Part shown: one piece after another, positions 37,274 to 45,927 of the stretch
How the letters are laid out: every line of letters begins with the position of its first letter
Position numbering within the stretch: the stretch's first letter is position 1
Assembly (NCBI RefSeq): GCF_000685315.1
Contig: NZ_ARYM01000002.1
Span: forward strand, 124,001 to 188,000
DNA length: 64,000 bases
Direction of reading: 5' to 3'
Source of the DNA: Hyphomonas polymorpha PS728
Lineage (GTDB): Bacteria > Pseudomonadota > Alphaproteobacteria > Caulobacterales > Hyphomonadaceae
Made by a program: the position numbers and the translations under genes
Notes under the pieces: model-generated
Databases searched by the model: none
Seen by the model: only the letters and a program-made list of their open reading frames with translations
What the model was told of the DNA's origin: nothing

Positions 37274-38626
37274 ATGAAAGACGCCTGGATCCCCTACGCG
37301 ACGCGCGCTGTGCCCCGCTATACCAGCTATCCGACGGCGGCGGATTTTACGCCTGAGACGGGCGTGGCCGCAGCCATGGCCTGGTCGGCGGCCACACGCG
37401 CCGATGAGGCGATCTCCGCCTATCTGCACATTCCCTTCTGCGACAAGCTCTGCTGGTATTGCGGCTGTGCCACCAGCGTGCCCAATGGTTACCGGCGGGT
37501 GGCAGAGTATGTGGGCCTTCTGCTGAAGGAGGTTTCGCTGCGCGGGCGGGCGATGGGGCCGCATGGCGGGATCGGCCATCTGCACTTTGGCGGCGGCTCT
37601 CCCAACATTCTGAACCCGAATGATTTCCTGGAACTGATGGACGCATTGCAGCGCCATTTCGGCCTCCGCACGGGCGCGGAAATTGCCGTGGAACTGGACC
37701 CGCGCACGATGAAGCCGGGGCAGGTGCCCACTTTTGCGCGCGCCGGGGTCAACCGGGTGAGCCTCGGGGTGCAGACACTCGCGGAGGATGTGCAGCATGC
37801 GATCAACCGCATCCAGCCGCGCGACATGGTGGTGGCGCTGATCGAGGATCTGCGCGGGGCGGGTATCGATGCCGTCAACATGGACCTGATGTATGGCCTG
37901 CCTTACCAGACCACGCAGCATGTGGTGGAGGCCGCCCGCTTTGCCGCCGAGATGGGCGCGGCGCGTGTCTCCGTGTTCGGCTATGCGCATGTGCCTTGGT
38001 TTGCCAAACATCAGCGCGCGATTGATGAGAACGCCCTGGCGGGCCTCCATGAGCGGTTCACGCAGGCCCGTGTGGCGGCGATGACCCTGGAAGGGGCCGG
38101 GTATGTGGCCATCGGGCTGGACCATTATGCCCGGGCCGATGACACGCTGGCGATTGCCGCGCGCGAAGGCCGCCTGCACCGGAATTTCCAGGGGTATACG
38201 GATGACCCGTGCGAGACCCTGATCGGCATGGGCGCCACGGCCATTTCGCAGTTCCGCGAGGGCTTCAGCCAGAACCTCAAGGACCGCAAGGCGTGGGGCG
38301 AAGCGGTCACCGCAGGCCATCTGCCGGCCGAGCGCGGCATTGCGCTGACGCCGGATGACCGCCTGCGCGCCCGGGCGCTGGAGACGCTGATGTGCCGGCT
38401 GGAGGTGGATGCGGCCGAAATTTGCGCCGAAATGGACGTGCCCGACGACCGGCTGGATGGCGCGCTGGACGCAGCGCGGGAGCTGGAGCGGGTAGGGCTC
38501 TGCCATGTTTCCGGAACGGTGGTGACCGTGCCGGAAGAGGCGCGCATCATGCTGCGCACGGTGGCCCAGTGTTTTGACGCGCGCTCACCCGCCGCCGCGC
38601 CGCAGCGCCACGCAAAGGCGGTCTAG
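37274..38626 (+). CDS. hemN: Oxygen-independent coproporphyrinogen III oxidase
   Basis: This 450-residue HemN is a radical SAM enzyme. HIPFCDKLCWYCGC supplies Cys56, Cys60 and Cys63 (CX3CX2C), with the following Cys65 typical of HemN. GGGSPN and EDLRGAGIDAVNMDLMYGLPYQT are also characteristic, and the C-terminal HemN domain is present. It decarboxylates coproporphyrinogen III for anaerobic or low-oxygen haem synthesis. An FNR-type site was not obvious upstream, but only 130 bases separate it from the divergent helicase gene. The TAG stop is in a CTAG shared with the convergent fghA stop. Confidence 0.93.
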   Translation: MKDAWIPYATRAVPRYTSYPTAADFTPETGVAAAMAWSAATRADEAISAYLHIPFCDKLCWYCGCATSVPNGYRRVAEYVGLLLKEVSLRGRAMGPHGGIGHLHFGGGSPNILNPNDFLELMDALQRHFGLRTGAEIAVELDPRTMKPGQVPTFARAGVNRVSLGVQTLAEDVQHAINRIQPRDMVVALIEDLRGAGIDAVNMDLMYGLPYQTTQHVVEAARFAAEMGAARVSVFGYAHVPWFAKHQRAIDENALAGLHERFTQARVAAMTLEGAGYVAIGLDHYARADDTLAIAAREGRLHRNFQGYTDDPCETLIGMGATAISQFREGFSQNLKDRKAWGEAVTAGHLPAERGIALTPDDRLRARALETLMCRLEVDAAEICAEMDVPDDRLDGALDAARELERVGLCHVSGTVVTVPEEARIMLRTVAQCFDARSPAAAPQRHAKAV

Positions 38627-39474
38627 CCTTTCAGGGCCTTGGCGTGATGGGCAATGTGTTCGTCCATGAAGGTGGCGATGAAATAATAGTCGTGGCCGTA
38701 GCCTTCGCGCAGGCGGTAATCGAGCCGCTGGCCGTCCTTCTCGCACGCCTTGATGAAGATTTCGGGTTTGAGCTGGGTTTCGAGGAAACTGTCTGCCGTG
38801 CCCGTATCGATCAGGATCAGGGCTTTGGACTGGCGCTCTTTCACCAGCTCTGTGGCGTCATACTGTTCCCAGGCAACGGAGAGGGGGCCGAGATAGGCGG
38901 TGAACGCCTTTTCGCCCCAGGGCACGCGGCAGGGGGATGTGATGGGCGAGAAGGCCGAGCAGGATTTGTAGGTGCCCTGATTTTTCAGGTGCAGCGTGAT
39001 GGCGCCGTGACCGCCCATGGAATGGCCGAAGATGCCCTGGCGCGACATATCCGCTGACGGAACATTCGCGGCGATGAGGGCGGGCAGTTCATCGGTGATA
39101 TACTGGTCCATCTTGTAGTTTTTCGCCCAGGGTTCCTGCGTGGCGGTGAGGTAAAAGCCTGCGCCCTGGCCGAGATCATAGGCGTCGTCATTGGGGACGT
39201 GTTCGCCGCGGGGGGAAGTGTCTGGCGCGATGATGATGAGGCCGTGACGGGCGGCATGTTCCTGCACGCCGGACTTTTCCATCATGTTGGCCCAGGTGCA
39301 GGTGAGGCCGGAGAGATACCAGAGCACCGGCACGGGGCCATGGGCGGCCTGGGGCGGAACATAGACGGCAAAGCGCATGGTGCAGCCGAGTAGCGGACTC
39401 TCATGATCATAGACCGAAAGCGTGCCGCCAAAGGATTTCCAGGCGGAGACTTGGGTAAGCTGGGTCATGGGCAT
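38623..39474 (-). CDS. fghA: S-formylglutathione hydrolase
   Basis: This 283-residue esterase-D type alpha/beta hydrolase has nucleophile Ser152 in GHSMGGHGA and typical family segments LSGLTCTWANMMEKSG and APDTSPRG. It hydrolyses S-formylglutathione to formate and glutathione, the second step of glutathione-dependent formaldehyde oxidation; the first-step gene (adhC) lies 2.5 kb away on the same strand. The start ATG at 39474 or 39468 cannot be resolved. The stop overlaps hemN within a CTAG. Confidence 0.93.
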   Translation of the reverse strand: MPMTQLTQVSAWKSFGGTLSVYDHESPLLGCTMRFAVYVPPQAAHGPVPVLWYLSGLTCTWANMMEKSGVQEHAARHGLIIIAPDTSPRGEHVPNDDAYDLGQGAGFYLTATQEPWAKNYKMDQYITDELPALIAANVPSADMSRQGIFGHSMGGHGAITLHLKNQGTYKSCSAFSPITSPCRVPWGEKAFTAYLGPLSVAWEQYDATELVKERQSKALILIDTGTADSFLETQLKPEIFIKACEKDGQRLDYRLREGYGHDYYFIATFMDEHIAHHAKALKG

Positions 39475-39617
39475 ACTCTCTGGCTGGCAGGCAAACGGGG
39501 ATAGGGCCCTTCTGGCCTCTTGCCGCCCGTCTCGTCAAGGAAAGCGGGGCGGGGGCTTGCCTGATCTATTGGCATTTGAGATGGCAATACAAAGCAAGAG
39601 ACGTCAAAGGGACAGGC

Positions 39618-40709
39618 ATGGGCGGATATACGCTGTATGGGGCTGAGGTCAGCTATTTCACCGGCAAGGCGCGGGCCTATCTGCGTTGGCGGGGCGTGGA
39701 CTTTCGCGAGGAGTTGGCCACGCAGGCGGTTTACCGCGATGTGATCCTGCCGAAGGTCGGCTGGCCGGTGATCCCGGTGATGGTGACGCCGGAGGGCGAG
39801 GCAGTGCAGGACTCCGCCGACATCATCGAGACGGTGGAAGCGCGCGAGGGGCTTTCCCCGCCCGCGATACCGCAGACGCCGCTGCAGCGGTTCGTGGCGC
39901 AGCTGCTCCATCTCTATGCGGATGAATGGCTGACCCTGCCGGCGATGCATTACCGGTGGAGCTATAACGAGGATTGGGCTTATGCCGAGTTTGGCGCTCT
40001 GTCTGCGCCGCAGGCGAGCCGGGGCGAGCAGTATGAGATCGGCAAGAAGAATGGCCAGCGCTTCAAGGGCGCGCTGCCGATCCTGGGCGTGCATCCCGAA
40101 ACCATTCCGGGGATCGAGGCGTCTTATGAGGCGTTTCTAGGAGAGTTTTCGGCGCATCTCGAGCAGCATCCCTATCTGCTGGGCGGGCGGCCGTGCCTGG
40201 CGGACTTTGCCTTTATCGGGCCGCTCTATGCGCATCTTTACCGCGATCCCACCTCTGGCGAATTGATGAAGCGGCTGGCCCCGCGCGTGGCCGACTGGGT
40301 GGAGCGGGCGCATGCGGGCGGGAAGGGCGCGGGTGATCTGCTGGCGGAGGACACGGTCCCCGAGACGCTCGAGCCGATCCTGGCGCGGCAGATGCGCGAG
40401 CAGTTTCCGGCGCTGGTGGAGACGGCGCGGCTGTTTGAAGGCTGGGCCAGCGAAGCGGCGGCGGGCGCATTCCTGCCGCGCGGGCTGGGGGAAATCTGGA
40501 TCGACATTGAAGGCACGCGCGGCCCGGCGCAGGCGCGGACCTTTCCGCTCTACCGGCTGCAGGCGGTGACCGACGCTTATGACGCGATGGACGAGGCCGC
40601 GAAGGCGCGGGCAGATGCGCTGCTGGAGCGCGTGCGCGGGGCGCCGCTGAAGGATTTCCGGCTGTCAAAGCGCCTTGTGCGGACGAACTACCGGCTGGCG
40701 CTGGCGTAA
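39618..40709 (+). CDS. Glutathione S-transferase family protein
   Basis: This 363-residue protein has an N-terminal GST thioredoxin-like domain (about residues 4-80: YTLYGAEVSYFTGKARAYLRW, then VPVI-type VIPVMVTPEGEAVQDSADIIE) and an all-alpha C-terminal domain (about 100-240) containing PYLLGGRPCLADFAFIGPLYAHLY. About 110 further residues at the C-terminus are not part of a standard GST. The role is probably detoxification or a structural function; the substrate is unknown. The ATG at 39618 has an AAGGGA site and the fold begins right after it. Confidence 0.88.
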   Translation: MGGYTLYGAEVSYFTGKARAYLRWRGVDFREELATQAVYRDVILPKVGWPVIPVMVTPEGEAVQDSADIIETVEAREGLSPPAIPQTPLQRFVAQLLHLYADEWLTLPAMHYRWSYNEDWAYAEFGALSAPQASRGEQYEIGKKNGQRFKGALPILGVHPETIPGIEASYEAFLGEFSAHLEQHPYLLGGRPCLADFAFIGPLYAHLYRDPTSGELMKRLAPRVADWVERAHAGGKGAGDLLAEDTVPETLEPILARQMREQFPALVETARLFEGWASEAAAGAFLPRGLGEIWIDIEGTRGPAQARTFPLYRLQAVTDAYDAMDEAAKARADALLERVRGAPLKDFRLSKRLVRTNYRLALA

Positions 40710-40715
40710 GGCGGC

Positions 40716-41006
40716 TCAGCGGGGGCGGGGGAAGGAGATGGCGAAGCCGTTTTCGATATAGCCTTCGTCGGGCGCGTTATGCGGGCTTCCGGCGTCGGAA
40801 TAATATTCGAGGGCGGGCCAGCGGGCGGCGATTTCTGCCTTCAGGGCGGGGGTGAGGCCATCGCGCATATGGGCGACGACGGCTTTGGTCCAGTCTGCAA
40901 GGGAGACGACTTTGTTGCCGCTGGCGATGGCCAGTTCGGCGATGGCGCGGATGGCGCCGGATTTTATGCGCGACAGGTCGGGAGTATCCGGGCGGGGATA
41001 GACCAT
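40716..41006 (-). CDS. Small protein of unknown function
   Basis: This 96-residue acidic to neutral soluble protein starts MVYPRPDTPDLSRIKSG, contains a helical middle (AIAELAIASGNKVVSLADWTKAVVAHM), and ends in a Pro/Arg tail. I do not recognise the family and see no signal or membrane segment. Its stop lies only 7 bases from the GST stop on the other strand. It is 22 bases downstream of the VOC gene on the same strand and probably in the same transcript. Codon use fits the genome, so it is probably real. Confidence 0.6.
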   Translation of the reverse strand: MVYPRPDTPDLSRIKSGAIRAIAELAIASGNKVVSLADWTKAVVAHMRDGLTPALKAEIAARWPALEYYSDAGSPHNAPDEGYIENGFAISFPRPR

Positions 41007-41028
41007 GGCCGGATACTCCCCGCTGTCA

Positions 41029-41406
41029 TCAGCCGCGCATCATGGCGCAGATCTTGTTGCCATCCGGATCGCGCAGATAGGCCAGGTAGAGCTTCATGCC
41101 GCCGCCTTCACGCCAGCCCGGCGGGTCTTCAATGGCGGTGCCGCCGGCTTCCACGCCGGCCTTGTGCCAGGCATCGGCCTGCTCGGTGGAAGCCGCCGCA
41201 AAGCCGATGGTGCCGCCATTGGCGTGGCAGGCTGGCTGGCCATCGATCGGTGCCGTCACCAGGAACATGCTGCCATTGTGGATATAGATCAGGCGGCCTT
41301 TCGGGTCCTGGATCGCCGGCTTGCCGCCGAGCGCGCCGAACAGGGCGTCATAGAATTTCTTGGATTTGCCGATGTCGTTAGACCCGACCATTACGTGACT
41401 GAACAT
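41029..41406 (-). CDS. VOC/glyoxalase family protein
   Basis: This 125-residue single-domain VOC protein starts MFSHVMVGSNDIGKSKKFYDALFG, with a first possible metal ligand at His4, and ends YLRDPDGNKICAM, which carries the typical last ligand region. Members include glyoxalase I-like and dioxygenase-like enzymes; there is nothing to fix the reaction here. It lies upstream of the 96-residue unknown on the same strand. A GGAGGAAAC site precedes the ATG. Confidence 0.85.
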   Translation of the reverse strand: MFSHVMVGSNDIGKSKKFYDALFGALGGKPAIQDPKGRLIYIHNGSMFLVTAPIDGQPACHANGGTIGFAAASTEQADAWHKAGVEAGGTAIEDPPGWREGGGMKLYLAYLRDPDGNKICAMMRG

Positions 41407-41491
41407 TTGTGTTTCCTCCGTTTGAGTTGTTACTTATCAGAAGGCAGCGCATTGATGTAAACTGCCATTCTGGCTTCTTGGGGATGGCGCA

Positions 41492-41920
41492 ATGTCTCAA
41501 GCACTATTGTTGGTTCTCGGCGCGATTCTGGCGCTTTTAGGTACCATGGTCCAATCGATAATCAGTTGGGGCCAGTCGAGGGTCGACAAAAGAAGAGATT
41601 TGCTGATTGAGGCGTATTCAGAATACCTCACAGGGCTCGCGCAGAGAGCGTCAATTCTGCATCCGCACTCAGAACGAACCGAGCAAGCAACAGCTCTTAT
41701 GGTGGCCGGTAAACAGAAGATCTCCGGATTCGCTCCAGCCAATGTGGTAAAAGCTCTCGCTGCGCTTGAGGCATCACCTATGCTGCTTTCGCACAGCGAC
41801 ACTCAAGAAGGTATGGTTGGGTTAGTGCAAGCAATGAGGGTTAGTGTAGGAGTTGGAAAGCAGCAGCTGAACAAAGAGATCAGAGATATTTTGTTCAGCG
41901 CTGTCCGATCTGGCAATTGA
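41492..41920 (+). CDS. Predicted membrane-anchored protein of unknown function, AT-rich
   Basis: This 142-residue protein has an N-terminal hydrophobic helix (about residues 3-24, LLLVLGAILALLGTMVQSIISW), followed by a basic RVDKRRDLL patch and a helical cytoplasmic part. I do not recognise the family. Composition is AT-rich with atypical codons (AGA, TTA) compared with adjacent adhC, suggesting it is acquired. It is a lone plus-strand gene; its stop is 5 bases from the adhC stop. A GGGGATGG lies a few bases before the ATG. Confidence 0.6.
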   Translation: MSQALLLVLGAILALLGTMVQSIISWGQSRVDKRRDLLIEAYSEYLTGLAQRASILHPHSERTEQATALMVAGKQKISGFAPANVVKALAALEASPMLLSHSDTQEGMVGLVQAMRVSVGVGKQQLNKEIRDILFSAVRSGN

Positions 41921-41924
41921 TTTT

Positions 41925-43031
<1,107 letters not shown>

Positions 43032-43101
43032 GGGGCGGGCTCCTTATTTCGAACCCTTACCTAATCTGCTGCGGGGCCGGGGTCCACTGCCTGCTGGGGG
43101 T

Positions 43102-44214
43102 CTATTCGGAGAGGGCGGCCGTGCCCTCGTCCACGCGGATGCGCTGGGCGCGGTCGCCGAAGGCTTCGAAGAGGAAGGCTTCGGTGCCTGTCAGCCAGGC
43201 CTGGCCGCCGAGGGCGGAGAGCTCGTCGAAGAGGGCGGCGCGGCGGTCTGGATCAAGATGGGCGGCGGCTTCATCGAGCAGCAGCAGGGGCGAGGGGCCC
43301 GAGCCGCCCGCAGACAGGGCGGTGGCGGAGGCGAGGATGAGCCCGATCAGCAGGGCTTTCTGCTGGCCGGTAGAGGCTTCCCCCGCAGGAGCGGCCGTGG
43401 GCCTGTGGATCACGGCGAGGTCTGTGCGGTGGGGGCCTGAGAGCGTGCGCCCGGCGGCGATGTCGCGGCGGCGGCCGTTCCGGTAGGCGTCTACCAGCAG
43501 GTCGAAAATGGTGCGGAAGTCTTCGCCCCTCAGCGCGGCGGCTTCGGCCTCGCCTTCCAGGGTCAGATCCGCCTTTGGGAAATGACCTTCGGGGCGCGCG
43601 TCGATGGCGAGTTGGAGGGCTTCGAGCACGATGGCGCGGTTGATGGCCATCTCGGTGCCCGCTTCGGCAAGGCGGGCCTCGATCGCGTCGGCCCAGGCGG
43701 GGTCGACATGGCCGCGCTCGATCAGGGCATTGCGTTCGGCAAGGGCTTTTTCATAGCGCGCGGAGGCTTTGCCATGGGCGGGCAGGTGGGCGAGCACCAG
43801 CCGGTCAAAGAAGCGGCGCCGGTCGGACGCGCCGCCCCGGAATACGCCGTCCATCGCGGGGGTGAGCCAGACGATGCGGATACGCTCGGCGAGGTCGCCG
43901 GGGGAGGCGGGGGCGCCATCAATCCGTACACTGCGTTTGGCGGTGCCGGCGCCTTCCAGATGGATCGATATCTTCTGCTCGTCATCCAGCGTGGCGGCGA
44001 GCGCCCAGCCGCCGGGCGCGTCGCGGCGGGTCATCTCGGAAAGCTGGGCGCTGCGCAGGCCGCGGCCGGGGCCGAACTGGCTGACTGCTTCGAGAAGGTT
44101 TGTCTTGCCCGCGCCATTGGAGCCATAGAGGCAGACATGGCGCCCATCGAGGCGCAGGGTCAGGCCCGCATAGTTGCGGAAGTCTGTCAGGCTGAGACGG
44201 GTAAGGGCGGTCAT
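43102..44214 (-). CDS. recF: DNA replication and repair protein RecF
   Basis: This 370-residue RecF has the Walker A motif YGSNGAGKTNLLEAVS near residue 32, the ABC signature region STGQQKALLIGLILASA, and Walker B LLLDEAAAHLD near the C-terminus. RecF helps load RecA at gaps with RecO and RecR. It is separated from dnaN by a small monooxygenase gene with gaps of only 3 and 6 bases, so all three are probably one transcript. The product is of normal length. Confidence 0.95.
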   Translation of the reverse strand: MTALTRLSLTDFRNYAGLTLRLDGRHVCLYGSNGAGKTNLLEAVSQFGPGRGLRSAQLSEMTRRDAPGGWALAATLDDEQKISIHLEGAGTAKRSVRIDGAPASPGDLAERIRIVWLTPAMDGVFRGGASDRRRFFDRLVLAHLPAHGKASARYEKALAERNALIERGHVDPAWADAIEARLAEAGTEMAINRAIVLEALQLAIDARPEGHFPKADLTLEGEAEAAALRGEDFRTIFDLLVDAYRNGRRRDIAAGRTLSGPHRTDLAVIHRPTAAPAGEASTGQQKALLIGLILASATALSAGGSGPSPLLLLDEAAAHLDPDRRAALFDELSALGGQAWLTGTEAFLFEAFGDRAQRIRVDEGTAALSE

Positions 44215-44220
44215 GCCGGC

Positions 44221-44616
44221 TCAGCCGCCGGAGGTAAGGCCGTGCCCGCCTTGCGGCTGTGTCTCGGCGATCTGTTCCATGCCGGCGATCAGCGGGCGCG
44301 CTTTCTGGATGGCCGCCTGAACCTGGGGCAGGGCAAGGGACGCCTTGTGGCTATCGGCATCGCGCCAGGCTTCGGTGACCCAGATGGCGTTGGCGTCGGC
44401 TGGGTCGCTGGCCACGATATAGCTGAGACAGCCGGGCATATCGCGCAGGCCTTCGAGCAGGTAGCCGATCAACTCGTCGCGCGTGCCATCGGCGGCAATG
44501 AACTTTCCGATCAGGCCGTACATGCCGGTCTCCGTGGTTTGGGCACCTGCAGGCAGGGCTGACAGCGCCGCGAAGGCGAGGGAGCCGCCGAGGAATATCC
44601 GGCGGTCCACACTCAT
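44221..44616 (-). CDS. Exported antibiotic biosynthesis monooxygenase (ABM) domain protein
   Basis: This 131-residue protein has a probable Tat signal (DRRIFLGGSLAFAALSALPAGAQ) and then one ABM dimeric ferredoxin-like domain: YGLIGKFIAADGTRDELIGYLLEGLRD, a PGCLSY strand and WVTEAWRDADSH. ABM proteins include quinol monooxygenases such as YgiN, which act without cofactor; the substrate is unknown. It is placed between dnaN (3-base gap) and recF (6-base gap), an unusual insertion in a replication operon. Whether it is functionally linked to replication is unknown. Confidence 0.88.
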   Translation of the reverse strand: MSVDRRIFLGGSLAFAALSALPAGAQTTETGMYGLIGKFIAADGTRDELIGYLLEGLRDMPGCLSYIVASDPADANAIWVTEAWRDADSHKASLALPQVQAAIQKARPLIAGMEQIAETQPQGGHGLTSGG

Positions 44617-44619
44617 ACC

Positions 44620-45741
44620 CTACACCCGCAGCGGCATCACCACATAGCGTGCAGATCCGTCTGACGGGTCGAGCACAAGCGCGGGCGAGGCCGGGTCGTT
44701 GAACATGAACTCCACATCGGGCGATTCAATCTGGCTGGCGATGTCGAGCAGGTATTTGGCGTTGAAGCCGATTTCCATCGGATCGGCTTCATACTCGGCC
44801 TCGATTTCCTCATTGCCCGCGCCGGTTTCGGCGTGGTTCACCGCCAACGTCAGGCGGCCATTGGCAACAGACAGCTTCACCGAGCGCGACCGCTCTGCCG
44901 AGACGGTGGAGACGCGGTCCACGGCGGCCTCGAAGGATTTGTTGTCGACGGTCATCTTCTTGTCATTGCCTTTCGGGATGACGCGGGCGTAATCGGGGAA
45001 GGAGCCGTCGATCAGTTTCGAGGTCAGCACAGCGCGGCCAGCGCGCAGGATGATCTTGGTGTCGGAGACTTCGATCTCGACATCCTCGTCGAGCCCATCG
45101 ACCAGGCGGCGGGCTTCGCCGACCGTCTTGCGGGGCACGATCACGCCGGTGAGTTTTTCGGCGCCATTGGGGGCTTTCAGTTCAGCCAGTGCCAGACGGT
45201 GGCCATCGGTGGCTACTGTGCGCAGTACGGCGCTGCCATCATCGGATTTGGCGGCGTGCAGGTAGATGCCGTTGAGATAATAGCGCGTCTCCTCGGTGGA
45301 GATGGCGAAACGGGTCTTGTCGATCAGGCGCGCAAACTCCTTGGCGGGGAGCTTGAAGCTGACGGCGCCTTCATCCGGCGTCATCGTCTGGAAATCGGAG
45401 GCGGGCAGGGTGGGCAGCTCGAACCGCGAGCGGCCGGCGGCGATCGTCAGGCGCTGGGATTCCGGGTTGAGCTCCAGTTCGACCTCGGCGCCCGAGGGCA
45501 GCTTGCGGACAACGTCAAACAGCGTACCGGCCGGGGCGGTGATGGCGCCGGGCTTGGAGACTTTCGCATCGGCAGAGTCGACCGCTTCGATGTCGAGGTC
45601 GGTCGCGGTGAGCTTCAGCGCGCCTTGCGAGGCTTCGAGCAGGACGTTGGAGAGGATCGGAATCGTCGTCCGGCGCTCGACAATGTTCTGGACATGGCTG
45701 AGGGCGTCCAGAAGGTCTCCGCGTTCGATCGTCAGTTTCAT
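44620..45741 (-). CDS. dnaN: DNA polymerase III beta sliding clamp
   Basis: This 373-residue DnaN is the three-domain clamp, starting MKLTIERGDLLDALSHVQNIVERR and ending SDGSARYVVMPLRV; VMPLRV-type endings are universal in clamps. It encircles DNA and tethers Pol III and other partners through a hydrophobic cleft. It lies downstream of dnaA in the usual order with 186 bases between, and an intrinsic-type hairpin in that gap suggests partly separate transcription. The ABM and recF genes follow in the same direction. Confidence 0.97.
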   Translation of the reverse strand: MKLTIERGDLLDALSHVQNIVERRTTIPILSNVLLEASQGALKLTATDLDIEAVDSADAKVSKPGAITAPAGTLFDVVRKLPSGAEVELELNPESQRLTIAAGRSRFELPTLPASDFQTMTPDEGAVSFKLPAKEFARLIDKTRFAISTEETRYYLNGIYLHAAKSDDGSAVLRTVATDGHRLALAELKAPNGAEKLTGVIVPRKTVGEARRLVDGLDEDVEIEVSDTKIILRAGRAVLTSKLIDGSFPDYARVIPKGNDKKMTVDNKSFEAAVDRVSTVSAERSRSVKLSVANGRLTLAVNHAETGAGNEEIEAEYEADPMEIGFNAKYLLDIASQIESPDVEFMFNDPASPALVLDPSDGSARYVVMPLRV

Positions 45742-45837
45742 CGTGTCATCCGTCCATCAGGGAGCCGGCCAGGGCTCCGTTTCCTAGTCTTGCGCCGGGT
45801 TTTCATTAAGCTCTGTTCCGCCGGGGCCGGCAAGAAT

Positions 45838-45864
45838 CAGCCCGCTCCGGGCAGGAGCGGGCTG
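45838..45864 (-). terminator. Terminator-like hairpin between dnaA and dnaN
   Basis: A perfect 11-bp stem (45838-45848 with 45854-45864) with a 5-base loop lies 64 bases past the dnaA stop. On the dnaA strand it is followed by only a short T-rich stretch, so termination may be partial and dnaN may receive read-through. Confidence 0.7.
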
Positions 45865-45927
45865 CAGAGCCTTAACGAACTTCCGGAAAAAGCCAAGCGC
45901 TGGCGCTGAACGGGCGCGGAAAAGGGG

